Shown: one piece after another, positions 31,516 through 40,569 of the stretch | Numbering within the stretch: position 1 is the stretch's first letter | How the letters are laid out: every line of letters starts with the position of its first letter | Origin: Paenibacillus alginolyticus DSM 5050 = NBRC 15375 | GTDB lineage: Bacteria > Bacillota > Bacilli > Paenibacillales > NBRC-103111 | DNA length: 64,000 bases | Direction: 5' to 3' | Assembly: GCF_000422905.1 (NCBI RefSeq) | Contig: NZ_KE383949.1 | Span: forward strand, 1-64,000 | Translations under genes and position numbers: made by a program | The notes under the pieces: generated by a model | What the model saw: the letters and a program-made list of their open reading frames with translations, nothing else | Told to the model about the DNA's origin: nothing | Database searches by the model: none

Positions 31516-32646
31516 TCAGCCAAGCAATTGCATGATGACCTCTGAGCAATCGGCTGAAGGCAGGTACATCTTCTTTTTATGATAATTAGAAACGCGCTTT
31601 GCCTCTACATCCGTGTAACGGCTAGCCAGCATCGATAACCAGTTCGCAATCGTATCTGCAGATCGGATCGGTTCGCCGAAGCCAAGCTGTGTGAAATAGT
31701 GGACATTCTCTTCTTCCTGACCCGGTATCGGATCATAGAACAGCATGGGGATCGACTTTGCTAGTCCTTCTGAGCAGGTCATACCGCCAGGCTTCGTGAC
31801 GAGCAAATCGGAAGCTTCCATCAGCTTGCCGATTTCTTGGGTGAATCCGAGCAAGTGAATATTGGGATGCTGAAAACGGGGGTCCATCGCCAGCTTTGCC
31901 AATGCTTTCTCATTATTGCCTAAGCAAAATATGAATTGGATCCGATCTCTCCATGCTACTAGGTGATCGCTTAGCGAATCGCCGCCGATTAATCCCCAGC
32001 CGCCTCCCATAACTAGTACGGTAGGCAGAGCTGCCAGCTGGAATTGCTGTCGAATCATTGCTTTATCGTGAGCCTCACGGAAGCTAGGATGAACTGGAAT
32101 TCCTGTGATTTCGACTTGAGCAGCTGTGATACCGCGGCCCAGCAGTTTATTTTTGACGTCTTCTGTCGAAACCATATATTTATTTACTTCTCTACTAACC
32201 CAAGTCCCATGGACATCGTAATCTGTAATGACCGTGCATAGCGGAATGTCTAACCCGGCTCTTTTCAGTCTAGATACCACAACACTGGGAAAAGGATGTG
32301 TGCAGACAATAGCTTGTGGTGCCCACTGCTGGATAATTGCTGCCGTCTGAGCATAAAAAATGCGATGCAAAGCCAATTGCGTTAAGCGGTTGAGTGATTT
32401 TTTATATTGAGAGCGGTACAATCGGCCGTAAAGCTTGGGCTGGGAGGTTAGTGTCTTTTTGTAAGCATGAATGATCCATGGTGCTAATGTCGGGTGAAGG
32501 AATGATCCTAATTCCAAAACACGTGTCTCAATAGTCGAACATCGCTGCTCTAAACTTACAGCAAGTGCATAAGCCGCTTGCGTATGTCCGGCTCCGAAGC
32601 CTTCAGAAAGAATGAGAACCCGTTTTTTACCATGCAAGACATTCAT
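31516..32646 (-). CDS. MGDG-synthase-like glycosyltransferase (UgtP family, GT28)
   Basis: 376 residues. The N-terminal half matches the MGDG synthase domain: LILSEGFGAGHTQAAYALAVSL, then CTHPFPSVVVSRLK and VITDYDVHGTWV. The C-terminal half has the UDP-sugar site VTKPGGMTCSEGLAKSIPML. Such enzymes add glucose or galactose to diacylglycerol to make membrane glycolipids and lipoteichoic acid anchors. It starts 4 nt after the stop of the PAP2 gene; that phosphatase could supply diacylglycerol. Confidence 0.88.
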   Translation of the reverse strand: MNVLHGKKRVLILSEGFGAGHTQAAYALAVSLEQRCSTIETRVLELGSFLHPTLAPWIIHAYKKTLTSQPKLYGRLYRSQYKKSLNRLTQLALHRIFYAQTAAIIQQWAPQAIVCTHPFPSVVVSRLKRAGLDIPLCTVITDYDVHGTWVSREVNKYMVSTEDVKNKLLGRGITAAQVEITGIPVHPSFREAHDKAMIRQQFQLAALPTVLVMGGGWGLIGGDSLSDHLVAWRDRIQFIFCLGNNEKALAKLAMDPRFQHPNIHLLGFTQEIGKLMEASDLLVTKPGGMTCSEGLAKSIPMLFYDPIPGQEEENVHYFTQLGFGEPIRSADTIANWLSMLASRYTDVEAKRVSNYHKKKMYLPSADCSEVIMQLLG

Positions 32647-32650
32647 TCGT

Positions 32651-33178
32651 TTACCCCCAGAAAGCTACTGTCACTAGAGATGCTGTCGTTCCTATTAAAC
32701 ATCCAACGATACAATCGGAAGGATAGTGCAGCCCTAGGTATATTCGTGATAGACCAACGATTAATGCGAGCGGTATAAGGATAAGTCCAAGAGCAGGTAC
32801 GGCTGTAACAAAAGGGAATATGATCGAGAATATGGCGGTTGTATGCCCGGAAGGAAAGGAATGATCCGTCAACGGGTTTTTGTAAGTAATCGTTTGTGGA
32901 AGTACCAGATATGGCCTTAGTCTCGGGTATTTCTTCTTAATAATAGCAACTGGAATATGACTGAGGGTTAAAGCCAGAAGAGCTTGAATCCCTGCTGTAC
33001 GCAGCGGGCCTTGCCCGAACAATGCAAAACATAAGGATATCGCTATGGAGGCTGTGGCCCCGCCTAAATGTGTGATTTTATTAAAGAAATGATCAAGGAA
33101 GAAGTGCTGGATACGTTGATTCACAAAGTGGAATACGCGTGTTTCATGATGCTGAAGCCAGTGTACGACCCTGCTCAT
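32651..33178 (-). CDS. PAP2-family membrane phosphatase
   Basis: 175 residues with about five membrane helices and the three PAP2 motifs: KKKYPRLRP, PSGHTT, and SRIYLGLHYPSD. It removes phosphate from phosphatidic acid, phosphatidylglycerol phosphate or undecaprenyl pyrophosphate. Coupling to the glycolipid synthase gene points to diacylglycerol supply, but undecaprenyl recycling is also possible. Confidence 0.92.
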   Translation of the reverse strand: MSRVVHWLQHHETRVFHFVNQRIQHFFLDHFFNKITHLGGATASIAISLCFALFGQGPLRTAGIQALLALTLSHIPVAIIKKKYPRLRPYLVLPQTITYKNPLTDHSFPSGHTTAIFSIIFPFVTAVPALGLILIPLALIVGLSRIYLGLHYPSDCIVGCLIGTTASLVTVAFWG

Positions 33179-33367
33179 GAGTAGTAGCCTCCTTCGCTGT
33201 TTGGGTTACTTTCTTAAGACTATTGTAAAGGAGATTTATTAAAGGAAGATTAACGCAGTAATAAATTTTAAGAAACTCAATTTAACGCTCATCTGATCTC
33301 CCGATAACAATCCTGTGCTAGCATGATGTGAAATAAGGGAATTAAACGTAAATGTTAAAAGGGGCTG

Positions 33368-34552
33368 ATGAGGTTGAGAGTTGCCTTATTTACAGATACA
33401 TTCCTGCCAGATGTAAATGGAGTTGCCAAAACACTTGGCAGATGGACGCGGTTTTTGGAATCCAAAGATGTGGCTTGCAAAGTGTTTGCTCCTACTAGTA
33501 TGACAGAAGGTGACAACGATCCGTTCCGTGTAGAACGTTTTTACAGTATTCCCTTTTTATTGTACCCAGAATGTCGGTTAGCTATCCCAAATCCCCTCAA
33601 TGTTCGCAAATCCCTCCATGCCTTTCAGCCTACAATCATTCATTGTGCAACCCCTTTCAATTTGGGACTTTTTGGTTTGCACCATGCCCGCAAACACAAA
33701 ACGCCATTAGTTGCGTCCTATCATACTCACTTTGACCAATACTTAAGTCATTATAAAATACCTTGGGTGGAGCCTACCCTTTGGAAATACATGCAATGGT
33801 TCCACCAAAGCTGTCAGAAGGTGTATGTGCCTTCGAAGTCTACCATGGAGCATCTACAAGACAAAGGCTTAAGTCATTTAGAGATTTGGAGCCGCGGTGT
33901 CGATGCGGAACGTTTCCAGCCGATTGTCGATCGAAAGTCAGTACTCGGGACATATGGCGTAGATCCTGCAAAGTTCGTTATGCTTTATGTCGGTCGTTTA
34001 GCTCCTGAGAAAAGTGTAGAGGTCGCATTAGACAGTTTTCATGCACTGCCGGCTGCAATTCGAGAGGATTGCCATCTAATTATTGCTGGTGACGGACCGT
34101 CTTCCAGTATACTGCGCGAATGCTATGGAGGGGATCCGAGAGTTACTTTTACCGGATTCGTTCAGGGGACACAGCTTGCTGAGCTCTATGCGGCTGCAGA
34201 TGTGTTTATTTTTCCTTCTGCCACAGAGACTTTCGGCAATGTTGTTTTGGAGTCAATGGCTTCTGGTACAACGGTGATTGGAGCTGCTGCTGGCGGGGTA
34301 CAAGATACTATTGAGCATGAAGTGACGGGATTACTCTGTCCGTCTGGCGACGTAGCTGCTTTCACACAAGCTATCGTAAGATTGTATGAATCACTGGAGA
34401 CTCGTTATAGACTTGCCTTTGCGGGCAGGGAGTTTGCCTTGCGTCAATCTTGGGATCATATATTTAACCGATTGTTGACCAGCTATGAAGAAGTAGTCTA
34501 TAGGACATCTGCTAATCCGTCCCAGATGCATGCTAATCGTATGATCCGTTAA
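33368..34552 (+). CDS. GT4-family glycosyltransferase
   Basis: 394 residues with two Rossmann-like halves. It begins RVALFTDTFLPDVNGVAKTLGRWTRFL and has the sugar-nucleotide site VFIFPSATETFGNVVLESMASGT (cut here from a longer conserved run), where the EX7E pair is clear. Its nearest relatives by eye are the alpha-mannosyl/glucosyl transferases that act on glycolipids, such as MgtA. Divergent from the PAP2 and MGDG-synthase-like genes, which supports a shared glycolipid role. Confidence 0.88.
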   Translation: MRLRVALFTDTFLPDVNGVAKTLGRWTRFLESKDVACKVFAPTSMTEGDNDPFRVERFYSIPFLLYPECRLAIPNPLNVRKSLHAFQPTIIHCATPFNLGLFGLHHARKHKTPLVASYHTHFDQYLSHYKIPWVEPTLWKYMQWFHQSCQKVYVPSKSTMEHLQDKGLSHLEIWSRGVDAERFQPIVDRKSVLGTYGVDPAKFVMLYVGRLAPEKSVEVALDSFHALPAAIREDCHLIIAGDGPSSSILRECYGGDPRVTFTGFVQGTQLAELYAAADVFIFPSATETFGNVVLESMASGTTVIGAAAGGVQDTIEHEVTGLLCPSGDVAAFTQAIVRLYESLETRYRLAFAGREFALRQSWDHIFNRLLTSYEEVVYRTSANPSQMHANRMIR

Positions 34553-34901
34553 CAGGGGCAGTGAGCAAAAGTTGTCAGGGAGAGCCCAGGTGAATTATAA
34601 TAATCCCCGTATCACATGGGGGACAGCTAGTTCGTCTAAATGGTGAACTTTTGGTACACAATAAAATGAAAAACGTTGAAAACAGGACTTTAACGACCTG
34701 ATTTCAAGCACATACTGCATAGTCTGTGCGCGTTCCGCTCAAATCTCAGAGAAATGGCTTATATTCGTCATTGTGAACTTTGACAAATGAGTGGAAAGAG
34801 AGGAAAATCAAGAACGGTTATTCACATGGTACATAAAACTGCGCATACGCGTATAAAAAGATAGCTTGTGTGCATAAACAAAAAAAGGGGGACTTTGCTT
34901 C
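34553..34901 (+). promoter_or_regulatory. Gene-free leader with promoter before the GT2 gene
   Basis: No gene is supported in this 349-bp stretch. A sigma-A-type promoter candidate lies at 34780-34808: TTGACA, 17 nt, GAAAAT. The string GTGAACTTT occurs twice (at 34642 and 34774), with the second copy touching the -35, which may be a regulator site. Confidence 0.45.
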
Positions 34902-36137
34902 ATGCTTGACAAGATTATGCTTACCTTTCAAATTGGCTTGGCCTTGGTCGGTGCGTATCAGTTGTTTTTGACTTTTTTCGGATGGTACCGTCCCAGAAAC
35001 AAACAGAAATTTGCTCCCCAGAAATCGTTTGCCGTATTGGTCGCCGCTCATAATGAGGAGCAGGTCGTTGGCGCATTGATCGAGAATCTGAAGGCTTTGG
35101 ATTACCCCAAAGAGCTGTATGACATCTTCGTGATTTGTGATAACTGTACAGACAATACAGCGGATATTGCACGCAGTCATGGTGTTCATGCCATGGAACG
35201 CCATAACCCGAACCTGAGAGGGAAAGGTTACGCGATCGAATGGATGCTGAAAGAGCTTTGGAAGCGGGAGCGTCAGTACGACGCTGTTGTCATGTTTGAT
35301 GCTGACAATCTTTCTAGCCCTGATTACTTGATACACATGAACAATGATCTTTGCTCCGGTTCCAGAGTTATTCAGGCTTATCTGGACAGCAAGAACCCGA
35401 ATGATTCTTGGGTTACTGGCTCCTATGCGATCTCGTATTACTTTGCAAACCGCTTCTGGCAAATGCCCCGTACGAACTTAGGGCTTGCCAACTACTTGGG
35501 CGGCACAGGAATGTGCTTTGAGTCCAAGCTGCTTAAACAGATCGGTTGGGGAGCAACCAGCCTTGTTGAGGATTTGGAGTTCTCCATGCGCTGCATTAAG
35601 CTCGGTATCAGGCCGACTTACAACTACGAGGCGATTGTTTATGATGAGAAGCCACTGACGTTTAAAGTATCTGCCAAACAGCGTTTGCGCTGGATGCAAG
35701 GACACTTTGATGTGGCCAAGCGTTATTTCTTCCCCCTATTGTGGCAAGGTATCAAAGAAGGCAGCTGGACGAAGATTGACGCGGCTATCTACTCTGCTAA
35801 CGTATATAACTTCTTTTTCGGTGCGATTATCTCCGTGCTGCTATGGATTAAATCGGTGACTCCGGGCTGGGCAGACGCGCCTATGCTTGCCGATATCAAT
35901 CCTATTTTCTTTAACACCGTTAGCGTAGCGATTTATGTGCTGCTGCCTATTTCCATGTTGATTGAGAAGGCTCCTGGCAAAGTATATAAATATTTAATTC
36001 TATATCCAATATTTATGCTTTCTTGGTGGCCAATTACGTTCTATGCGTTCTTCACGCAAAACAACAAACAATGGAGCCATACGGAACATACACGTGTGAT
36101 TCGTCTAGACGAAATGAAAAGTAAACAAGTGAGTTGA
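34902..36137 (+). CDS. Processive GT2 glycosyltransferase (cellulose-synthase-like)
   Basis: 411 residues. One N-terminal membrane helix, then a GT2 domain with LVAAHNEEQVVGALIENL, CDNCTDNTADIA, the metal site MFDADN and the acceptor motif QRLRWMQGH (QxxRW). Three or four C-terminal helices close it. This layout belongs to enzymes that make or export beta-linked polysaccharide, or to poly-GlcNAc and hyaluronan-like synthases. No other polysaccharide export genes adjoin it, so the product is unknown. Single gene with its own promoter candidate. Confidence 0.88.
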   Translation: MLDKIMLTFQIGLALVGAYQLFLTFFGWYRPRNKQKFAPQKSFAVLVAAHNEEQVVGALIENLKALDYPKELYDIFVICDNCTDNTADIARSHGVHAMERHNPNLRGKGYAIEWMLKELWKRERQYDAVVMFDADNLSSPDYLIHMNNDLCSGSRVIQAYLDSKNPNDSWVTGSYAISYYFANRFWQMPRTNLGLANYLGGTGMCFESKLLKQIGWGATSLVEDLEFSMRCIKLGIRPTYNYEAIVYDEKPLTFKVSAKQRLRWMQGHFDVAKRYFFPLLWQGIKEGSWTKIDAAIYSANVYNFFFGAIISVLLWIKSVTPGWADAPMLADINPIFFNTVSVAIYVLLPISMLIEKAPGKVYKYLILYPIFMLSWWPITFYAFFTQNNKQWSHTEHTRVIRLDEMKSKQVS

Positions 36138-36164
36138 CTTTCTCTGCATGAGATGATATTATAT

Positions 36165-36304
36165 TTCAAGTAAAAGCAGAAGCGCCCGCTTCTCACCTGA
36201 CCGACACCGTTGGCTGGTTTGAATGAATCGTCATGAATATACAATAGGTTTGTCTGAACCTGTTATTGATGAAGATGTGGGCCACTGCGCCCGCATCTTT
36301 TTTT
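36165..36304 (+). promoter_or_regulatory. L20-type leader with attenuator before infC
   Basis: The leader holds CAATAGGTT/AACCTGTTATTG pairing at about 36242-36268 and then a rho-independent terminator: stem AAGATGTGGGC (36272-36282) with GCCCGCATCTT (36289-36299), then seven T. In Bacillus the infC-rpmI-rplT operon is controlled by L20 binding to such a leader and causing early termination. The same is expected here. Confidence 0.8.
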
Positions 36305-36349
36305 ATATTGTTGGAGAGAGCGTTACATTCTTTTTGGAGGTGGAATACT

Positions 36350-36865
36350 ATTAGCAAAGACCATATGATTAATGACGAGATTCGTGTGAAGGAAGTACGC
36401 CTGATTGGGGCGGACGGAGAACAACTCGGCATCACGCCGATTCGCGAAGCTCTTCAAATCGCACAAGACGCGAATTTGGATTTGGTAAATGTGGCACCAA
36501 CGGCGAAGCCGCCAGTATGCCGCATTATGGATTACGGTAAATTCCGTTATGAAACACAGAAGAAAGAAAAAGAAGCTCGCAAGAACCAGAAAATCGTGGA
36601 TATCAAAGAAATTCGCTTAAGCGCGACAATCGATGAGCACGATTTCCAAACGAAGCTTCGTAATGCCGTTAAGTTTCTTGGCGAAGGCGATAAAGTGAAA
36701 GCCAGCGTCCGATTCCGTGGTCGTGAAATAGCGCACTCGGAAATTGGCCGTAGAGTGCTTGAACGTTTAGCTACTGAAACAGCTGACATTTCCTCACAGG
36801 AGCGCGCTCCTAAGCTTGAGGGAAGAAGCATGATCATGATCTTAACGCCGAAAGCAACAACCTAG
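36350..36865 (+). CDS. infC: Translation initiation factor IF-3
   Basis: 171 residues. It starts at ATT 36350, with GGAGG 9 nt ahead, giving (M)SKDHMINDEIRVKEVRLIG; no ATG or GTG fits the family N-terminus and this site. The AUU start is the classic infC feature that lets IF-3 limit its own synthesis. The N-domain ends with the linker KFRYETQKKEKEARKNQK, and the C-domain has EIRLSATIDEHDFQTKLRNA. It binds the 30S subunit and checks start codons. First gene of infC-rpmI-rplT. Confidence 0.97.
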   Translation: MSKDHMINDEIRVKEVRLIGADGEQLGITPIREALQIAQDANLDLVNVAPTAKPPVCRIMDYGKFRYETQKKEKEARKNQKIVDIKEIRLSATIDEHDFQTKLRNAVKFLGEGDKVKASVRFRGREIAHSEIGRRVLERLATETADISSQERAPKLEGRSMIMILTPKATT

Positions 36866-36898
36866 GCGCGTATACTAAATTAGGAGGAACAAAACACC

Positions 36899-37102
36899 AT
36901 GCCGAAAATGAAAACACACAGCAGCTTGAAGGGCCGCTTCAAAATTACTGGCACAGGCAAAGTGATGAGATACAAACAAGGTAAAAATCACTTGCTTTCC
37001 GGTAAATCTTCACGTACTAAACGTGTTCTTGCAACAAACCCAGTTATGGCTCCAGGCGATGTACGTCGTCTGAAACAACAACTTTCTAACATTAAAGGTT
37101 AA
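36899..37102 (+). CDS. rpmI: Ribosomal protein L35
   Basis: 67 residues, highly basic: MPKMKTHSSLKGRFKITGTG and KHLLSGKSSRTKR-like text (here KNHLLSGKSSRTKRVL). Part of the large ribosomal subunit. Starts 33 nt after infC with AGGAGG ahead. Confidence 0.98.
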   Translation: MPKMKTHSSLKGRFKITGTGKVMRYKQGKNHLLSGKSSRTKRVLATNPVMAPGDVRRLKQQLSNIKG

Positions 37103-37142
37103 TATTCGAACATTATTTATACATCCCAGGAGGTAGTTAACA

Positions 37143-37502
37143 ATGGCAAGAGTCAAGGGCGGATTTATTCGCGCTCACCGTCGTAAGAAAATTTTGAAAC
37201 TAGCAAAAGGTTATTTCGGTTCCAAACACCGCTTATTTAAAACAGCTAAAGAACAAGTAATGAAATCTTTAGTGTATGCTTACCGTGACCGTCGTCAAAC
37301 GAAACGTAACTTCCGCAGACTGTGGATTACACGTATCAATGCAGGCGCTCGTCAAAACGGCCTTAGCTACAGCAAATTGATGCACGGCCTGAAATTGGCT
37401 GGTATCGACATCAACCGCAAAATCTTGGCTGATCTAGCTGTGAATGATTCCAAAGCGTTCAACGATTTGGCAACAGCTGCAAAAGCAAAAGTAAACGCGT
37501 AA
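37143..37502 (+). CDS. rplT: Ribosomal protein L20
   Basis: 119 residues: ARVKGGFIRAHRRKKILKLA, FGSKHRLFKTAKEQVMKSL and RDRRQTKRNFRRLWITRIN are diagnostic. It helps assemble the 50S subunit and is the likely repressor of this operon through the leader upstream of infC. Followed by a strong terminator. Confidence 0.98.
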   Translation: MARVKGGFIRAHRRKKILKLAKGYFGSKHRLFKTAKEQVMKSLVYAYRDRRQTKRNFRRLWITRINAGARQNGLSYSKLMHGLKLAGIDINRKILADLAVNDSKAFNDLATAAKAKVNA

Positions 37503-37512
37503 TTGCGTACTT

Positions 37513-37548
37513 AGAAGCCTGTTCCCTTTAGGGAGCAGGCTTCTTTTT
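37513..37548 (+). terminator. Terminator of infC-rpmI-rplT
   Basis: 14-bp stem AGAAGCCTGTTCCC with GGGAGCAGGCTTCT (one G-U), loop TTTA, then TTTTT. Confidence 0.96.
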
Positions 37549-37739
37549 GCATGAAATGAACGCGGTTTACTCTGGAGAATGTTTCGATACCCATGGCAAC
37601 GGCATAAGTAGTCTGACCAGCCATTTTCGCCCAAGGAACTCGAATGAGAAAATCTCTAAATTTGGGTAAAAGTAACCCCTAATTTTCCTAGATTGGTATT
37701 ATCTTCACTCACCTGATTTTGTTTTATTCAGTTTGACTA

Positions 37740-37768
37740 TTGACTATTCTTCAGGGGATGCATATAAT
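37740..37768 (+). promoter_or_regulatory. Sigma-A promoter of the ilv operon
   Basis: TTGACT (37740-37745), exactly 17 nt, TATAAT (37763-37768). Another TTGACT stands 7 bp upstream but is too far from the -10. It lies about 55 bp before the start of the T-box structure. Confidence 0.85.
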
Positions 37769-37814
37769 AATCTCTAAATCATATTATATATGGTGATCTA
37801 CACTAACGAATCGG

Positions 37815-38123
37815 CTATGAAGAGGAAGAAGTAATAAGGGCACTTATGCGCAGAGAGCGTTGGACTTGCTGAAACCATCGCCTTAATCCCTTACGTACGA
37901 AGTCACCTCGGAGCTGTTTTCCTGAAACATGCGTACAGACGCAGGTAATAGGGGAAATCGGAAGAGCACACGTTATCGTGCTGAGGGTATTGTTCTTCAT
38001 GAGCATACCTGCTAAGGCTATGTGCTGTGAGGCGCGTAGCAAATTTGGGTGGTACCACGGAAGCTTGAACCCCTTTCGTCCCGTTTACACATTACGTGCG
38101 TGTATGGGATGAACAGGGGTTTT
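37815..38123 (+). promoter_or_regulatory. T-box leader (tRNA-sensing riboswitch) of the ilv operon
   Basis: The T-box sequence GGGTGGTACCACGG is at 38047-38060. Upstream is stem I with CAGAGAGC and the GTTGGACTTGCTGAAAC segment. The terminator stem pairs AACCCCT (about 38068) with AGGGGTT (about 38115), then TTTTTC. The specifier codon appears to be GTC (37902-37904), in GAA-GTC-ACC, followed by the usual A; this would read tRNA-Val. Uncharged tRNA would favour the antiterminator and switch on branched-chain amino acid synthesis. Confidence 0.92.
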
Positions 38124-38184
38124 TCTTATTGTCTAAGAAAGCTCGCCGAATGACATGGACTTACTTTTTGAGAGGAGGATCACA

Positions 38185-39930
38185 ATGAATGTTCAAACTG
38201 AACCAAAGAAGTCAAAAGAAGAATTGATTGAGAAGCTTATGAAGCCGGACCTGATTACAGGCTCCGAAATTCTGCTCCGAAGCTTGTTGCTGGAGGGTGT
38301 GGACTGCGTCTTTGGATATCCGGGCGGCGCTGTTTTGTACATCTACGATGCAATGCATGGTTTTGATGATTTTAACCACTTATTGACTAGACATGAGCAA
38401 GGAGCCATTCACGCAGCTGATGGATATGCACGTTCCACAGGTAAAGTTGGCGTATGTATCGCAACTTCCGGACCGGGGGCAACGAACCTCGTCACAGGAA
38501 TAGCTACAGCTTACATGGATTCCGTTCCGCTCGTCGTCATCACAGGGAACGTAGCAACCAACTTCATTGGTACGGATGCTTTCCAAGAGGCTGATATTAC
38601 GGGTATTACGATGCCTATTACCAAACACAGCTATTTGGTTAGAGACGTAAACGATCTGCCGCGCATCATTCATGAAGCGTTCCATATAGCGAACTCAGGT
38701 CGTAAAGGTCCGGTTCTCATTGACATTCCTAAGGATGTCTCCGCTAATAAAACGATATTTAAACCCGCAACGGATGTAAATATCCGCGGTTACAACCCAA
38801 CGGTGCAACCGAATAAACTGCAAGTGGATAAGCTGATCAAAGCTATCGAAGAAGCAGAACGTCCGGTCATTATAGCAGGCGGCGGTGTTGTATACGCAGA
38901 CGCATCCAAAGAATTAATCGAGTTCGTCAATAAAACGCAGATTCCGGTTGCAACGACCTTGCTCGGATTAAGCGGCTTCCCAAGCGCACATGAGCTATGG
39001 CTCGGAATGCCAGGGATGCACGGGACGTTCACAGCGAACACAGCCATTCAGAATGCGGATCTTTTGATTTCTATCGGTTCCCGATTCGATGACCGTGTGA
39101 CGATGAATTTGAACGGTTTTGCTCCAAAAGTGAAGAAAATCGCTCACATTGACGTTGATCCTGCGGAAATTGGCAAGAACGTGAAGACCGATATTCCATG
39201 TGTTGGCGACGTGAAAGCTGTTCTGGAATATGCGAACACCAAAGCAAAGTCTGCCAATAGCGAAGCTTGGATTGCAGAACTTCAGGAAAGCAAAGAGAAG
39301 TTCCCGCTGAAATACGGCAATACCGAGACGGAACTGAAGCCGCAATTCGTTATCGAAATGATTAGTGAGACGACGAAAGGCGAAGCGATTGTTACCACAG
39401 ACGTCGGACAGCATCAGATGTGGGCTGCGCAATTCTATCGCTTCAAGAACCCGCGTTCCTTGGTTACTTCAGGTGGTCTTGGTACAATGGGCTTCGGCTT
39501 CCCATCCGCGATTGGTGCTCAAATGGGGAACCCGGATAAACTCGTTGTATCCATTAATGGCGACGGCGGCGTTCAAATGTGTGCGCAAGAGCTTGCGATC
39601 TGTGCGATTAACAACATTCCGGTGAAGGTTGTTATTATTAACAACCAAGTGCTGGGCATGGTTCGCCAATGGCAGGAGATCATTTATGATAACCGTTATA
39701 GCCACATTGATTTGGCTGGCAGCCCTGATTTCGTGAAACTGGCAGAAGCTTACGGCGTAAAAGGGTTGCGTGCCACGACGAAGGAAGAAGCAAGAAGAGC
39801 ATGGCAGGAAGCACTCGATACTCCGGGTCCTGTGGTTATTGATTTCGTCGTGCCAAAAGGAGAGAATGTGTTCCCAATGGTTAAAGCGGGCGATACAATT
39901 AGTGACATGTTAATGGGGGATTCGGAATGA
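38185..39930 (+). CDS. ilvB: Acetolactate synthase, large (catalytic) subunit
   Basis: 581 residues from ATG 38185, with GAGAGGAGG 6 nt ahead; an ATG at 38155 precedes that site. It makes acetolactate and acetohydroxybutyrate, the first shared step to Val, Leu and Ile. It uses thiamine diphosphate: the catalytic Glu is in LLTRHEQGAIHAADGYAR, and the ThDP/Mg site is SINGDGGVQMCAQELAICAINN (given in part). FGYPGGAVL near the start is also typical. First gene of the operon; overlaps ilvN by 4 nt. Confidence 0.98.
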   Translation: MNVQTEPKKSKEELIEKLMKPDLITGSEILLRSLLLEGVDCVFGYPGGAVLYIYDAMHGFDDFNHLLTRHEQGAIHAADGYARSTGKVGVCIATSGPGATNLVTGIATAYMDSVPLVVITGNVATNFIGTDAFQEADITGITMPITKHSYLVRDVNDLPRIIHEAFHIANSGRKGPVLIDIPKDVSANKTIFKPATDVNIRGYNPTVQPNKLQVDKLIKAIEEAERPVIIAGGGVVYADASKELIEFVNKTQIPVATTLLGLSGFPSAHELWLGMPGMHGTFTANTAIQNADLLISIGSRFDDRVTMNLNGFAPKVKKIAHIDVDPAEIGKNVKTDIPCVGDVKAVLEYANTKAKSANSEAWIAELQESKEKFPLKYGNTETELKPQFVIEMISETTKGEAIVTTDVGQHQMWAAQFYRFKNPRSLVTSGGLGTMGFGFPSAIGAQMGNPDKLVVSINGDGGVQMCAQELAICAINNIPVKVVIINNQVLGMVRQWQEIIYDNRYSHIDLAGSPDFVKLAEAYGVKGLRATTKEEARRAWQEALDTPGPVVIDFVVPKGENVFPMVKAGDTISDMLMGDSE

Positions 39931-40418
39931 CGACAACTAAACATACAGTTTCCGTACTCGTAAACAACCAGCCTGGTGTCCTGCAGCGTGTATCCGGTTT
40001 GTTCGGACGCAGAGGCTTCAATATTGAAAGCATCACTGTAGGGGAGTCCGAAGAACTCGGACTTTCCCGAATGGTTATTGTCACCACAGGGGACGACAAC
40101 ACGCTTGAGCAAATTTCCAAGCAATTGTATAAGTTGATTGACGTCATTAAAGTCATCGACCTGAGCTCGAACCCAATGGTTGCCAGAGAACTGGCACTCA
40201 TTAAAGTAAATGCAGAACCGACTATGCGTCCGGAAATACTCGGGATTGTAGAGACATTCCGCGCAGCGGTTGTAGATATTGGGCCAGCCTCAATTATCGT
40301 GCAAGTTGTGGGAGATTCAGATAAAATAGATGCTATGGTCGAATTACTTCGTCCTTATGGCATCCGTGAGCTTTCCCGCACGGGAGTCACAGCGATGATT
40401 CGCGGTTCAGTTAAATAA
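39927..40418 (+). CDS. ilvN: Acetolactate synthase, small (regulatory) subunit
   Basis: 163 residues (also called ilvH). N-terminal ACT domain: TVSVLVNNQPGVLQRVSGLF, GRRGFNIESITVGESE. The C-terminal domain follows (RELALIKVNAEP..., ending TGVTAMIRG). It binds valine for feedback control and activates IlvB. The ATGA overlap with ilvB implies coupled translation. Confidence 0.97.
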   Translation: MTTTKHTVSVLVNNQPGVLQRVSGLFGRRGFNIESITVGESEELGLSRMVIVTTGDDNTLEQISKQLYKLIDVIKVIDLSSNPMVARELALIKVNAEPTMRPEILGIVETFRAAVVDIGPASIIVQVVGDSDKIDAMVELLRPYGIRELSRTGVTAMIRGSVK

Positions 40419-40452
40419 GTCATAAAGCAGTTTGGGTAAAGAGGTAAAGCCT

Positions 40453-40525
40453 CCTTGAGTGGGGCTTTCAGCGGTATACTCTTTAGCGCTTGAAAAGGGT
40501 AAACCGTTGAAACACCCACTCAAGG
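40453..40525 (+). other. Intercistronic inverted repeat between ilvN and ilvC
   Basis: CCTTGAGTGGG (40453-40463) pairs perfectly with CCCACTCAAGG (40515-40525) around a 51-nt loop. No T run follows. It probably forms an mRNA stem that affects processing or stability rather than ending transcription. Confidence 0.7.
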
Positions 40526-40569
40526 GGTAGACAATACGGATTCATCATATCAAAGGAGGATTTATTCGA

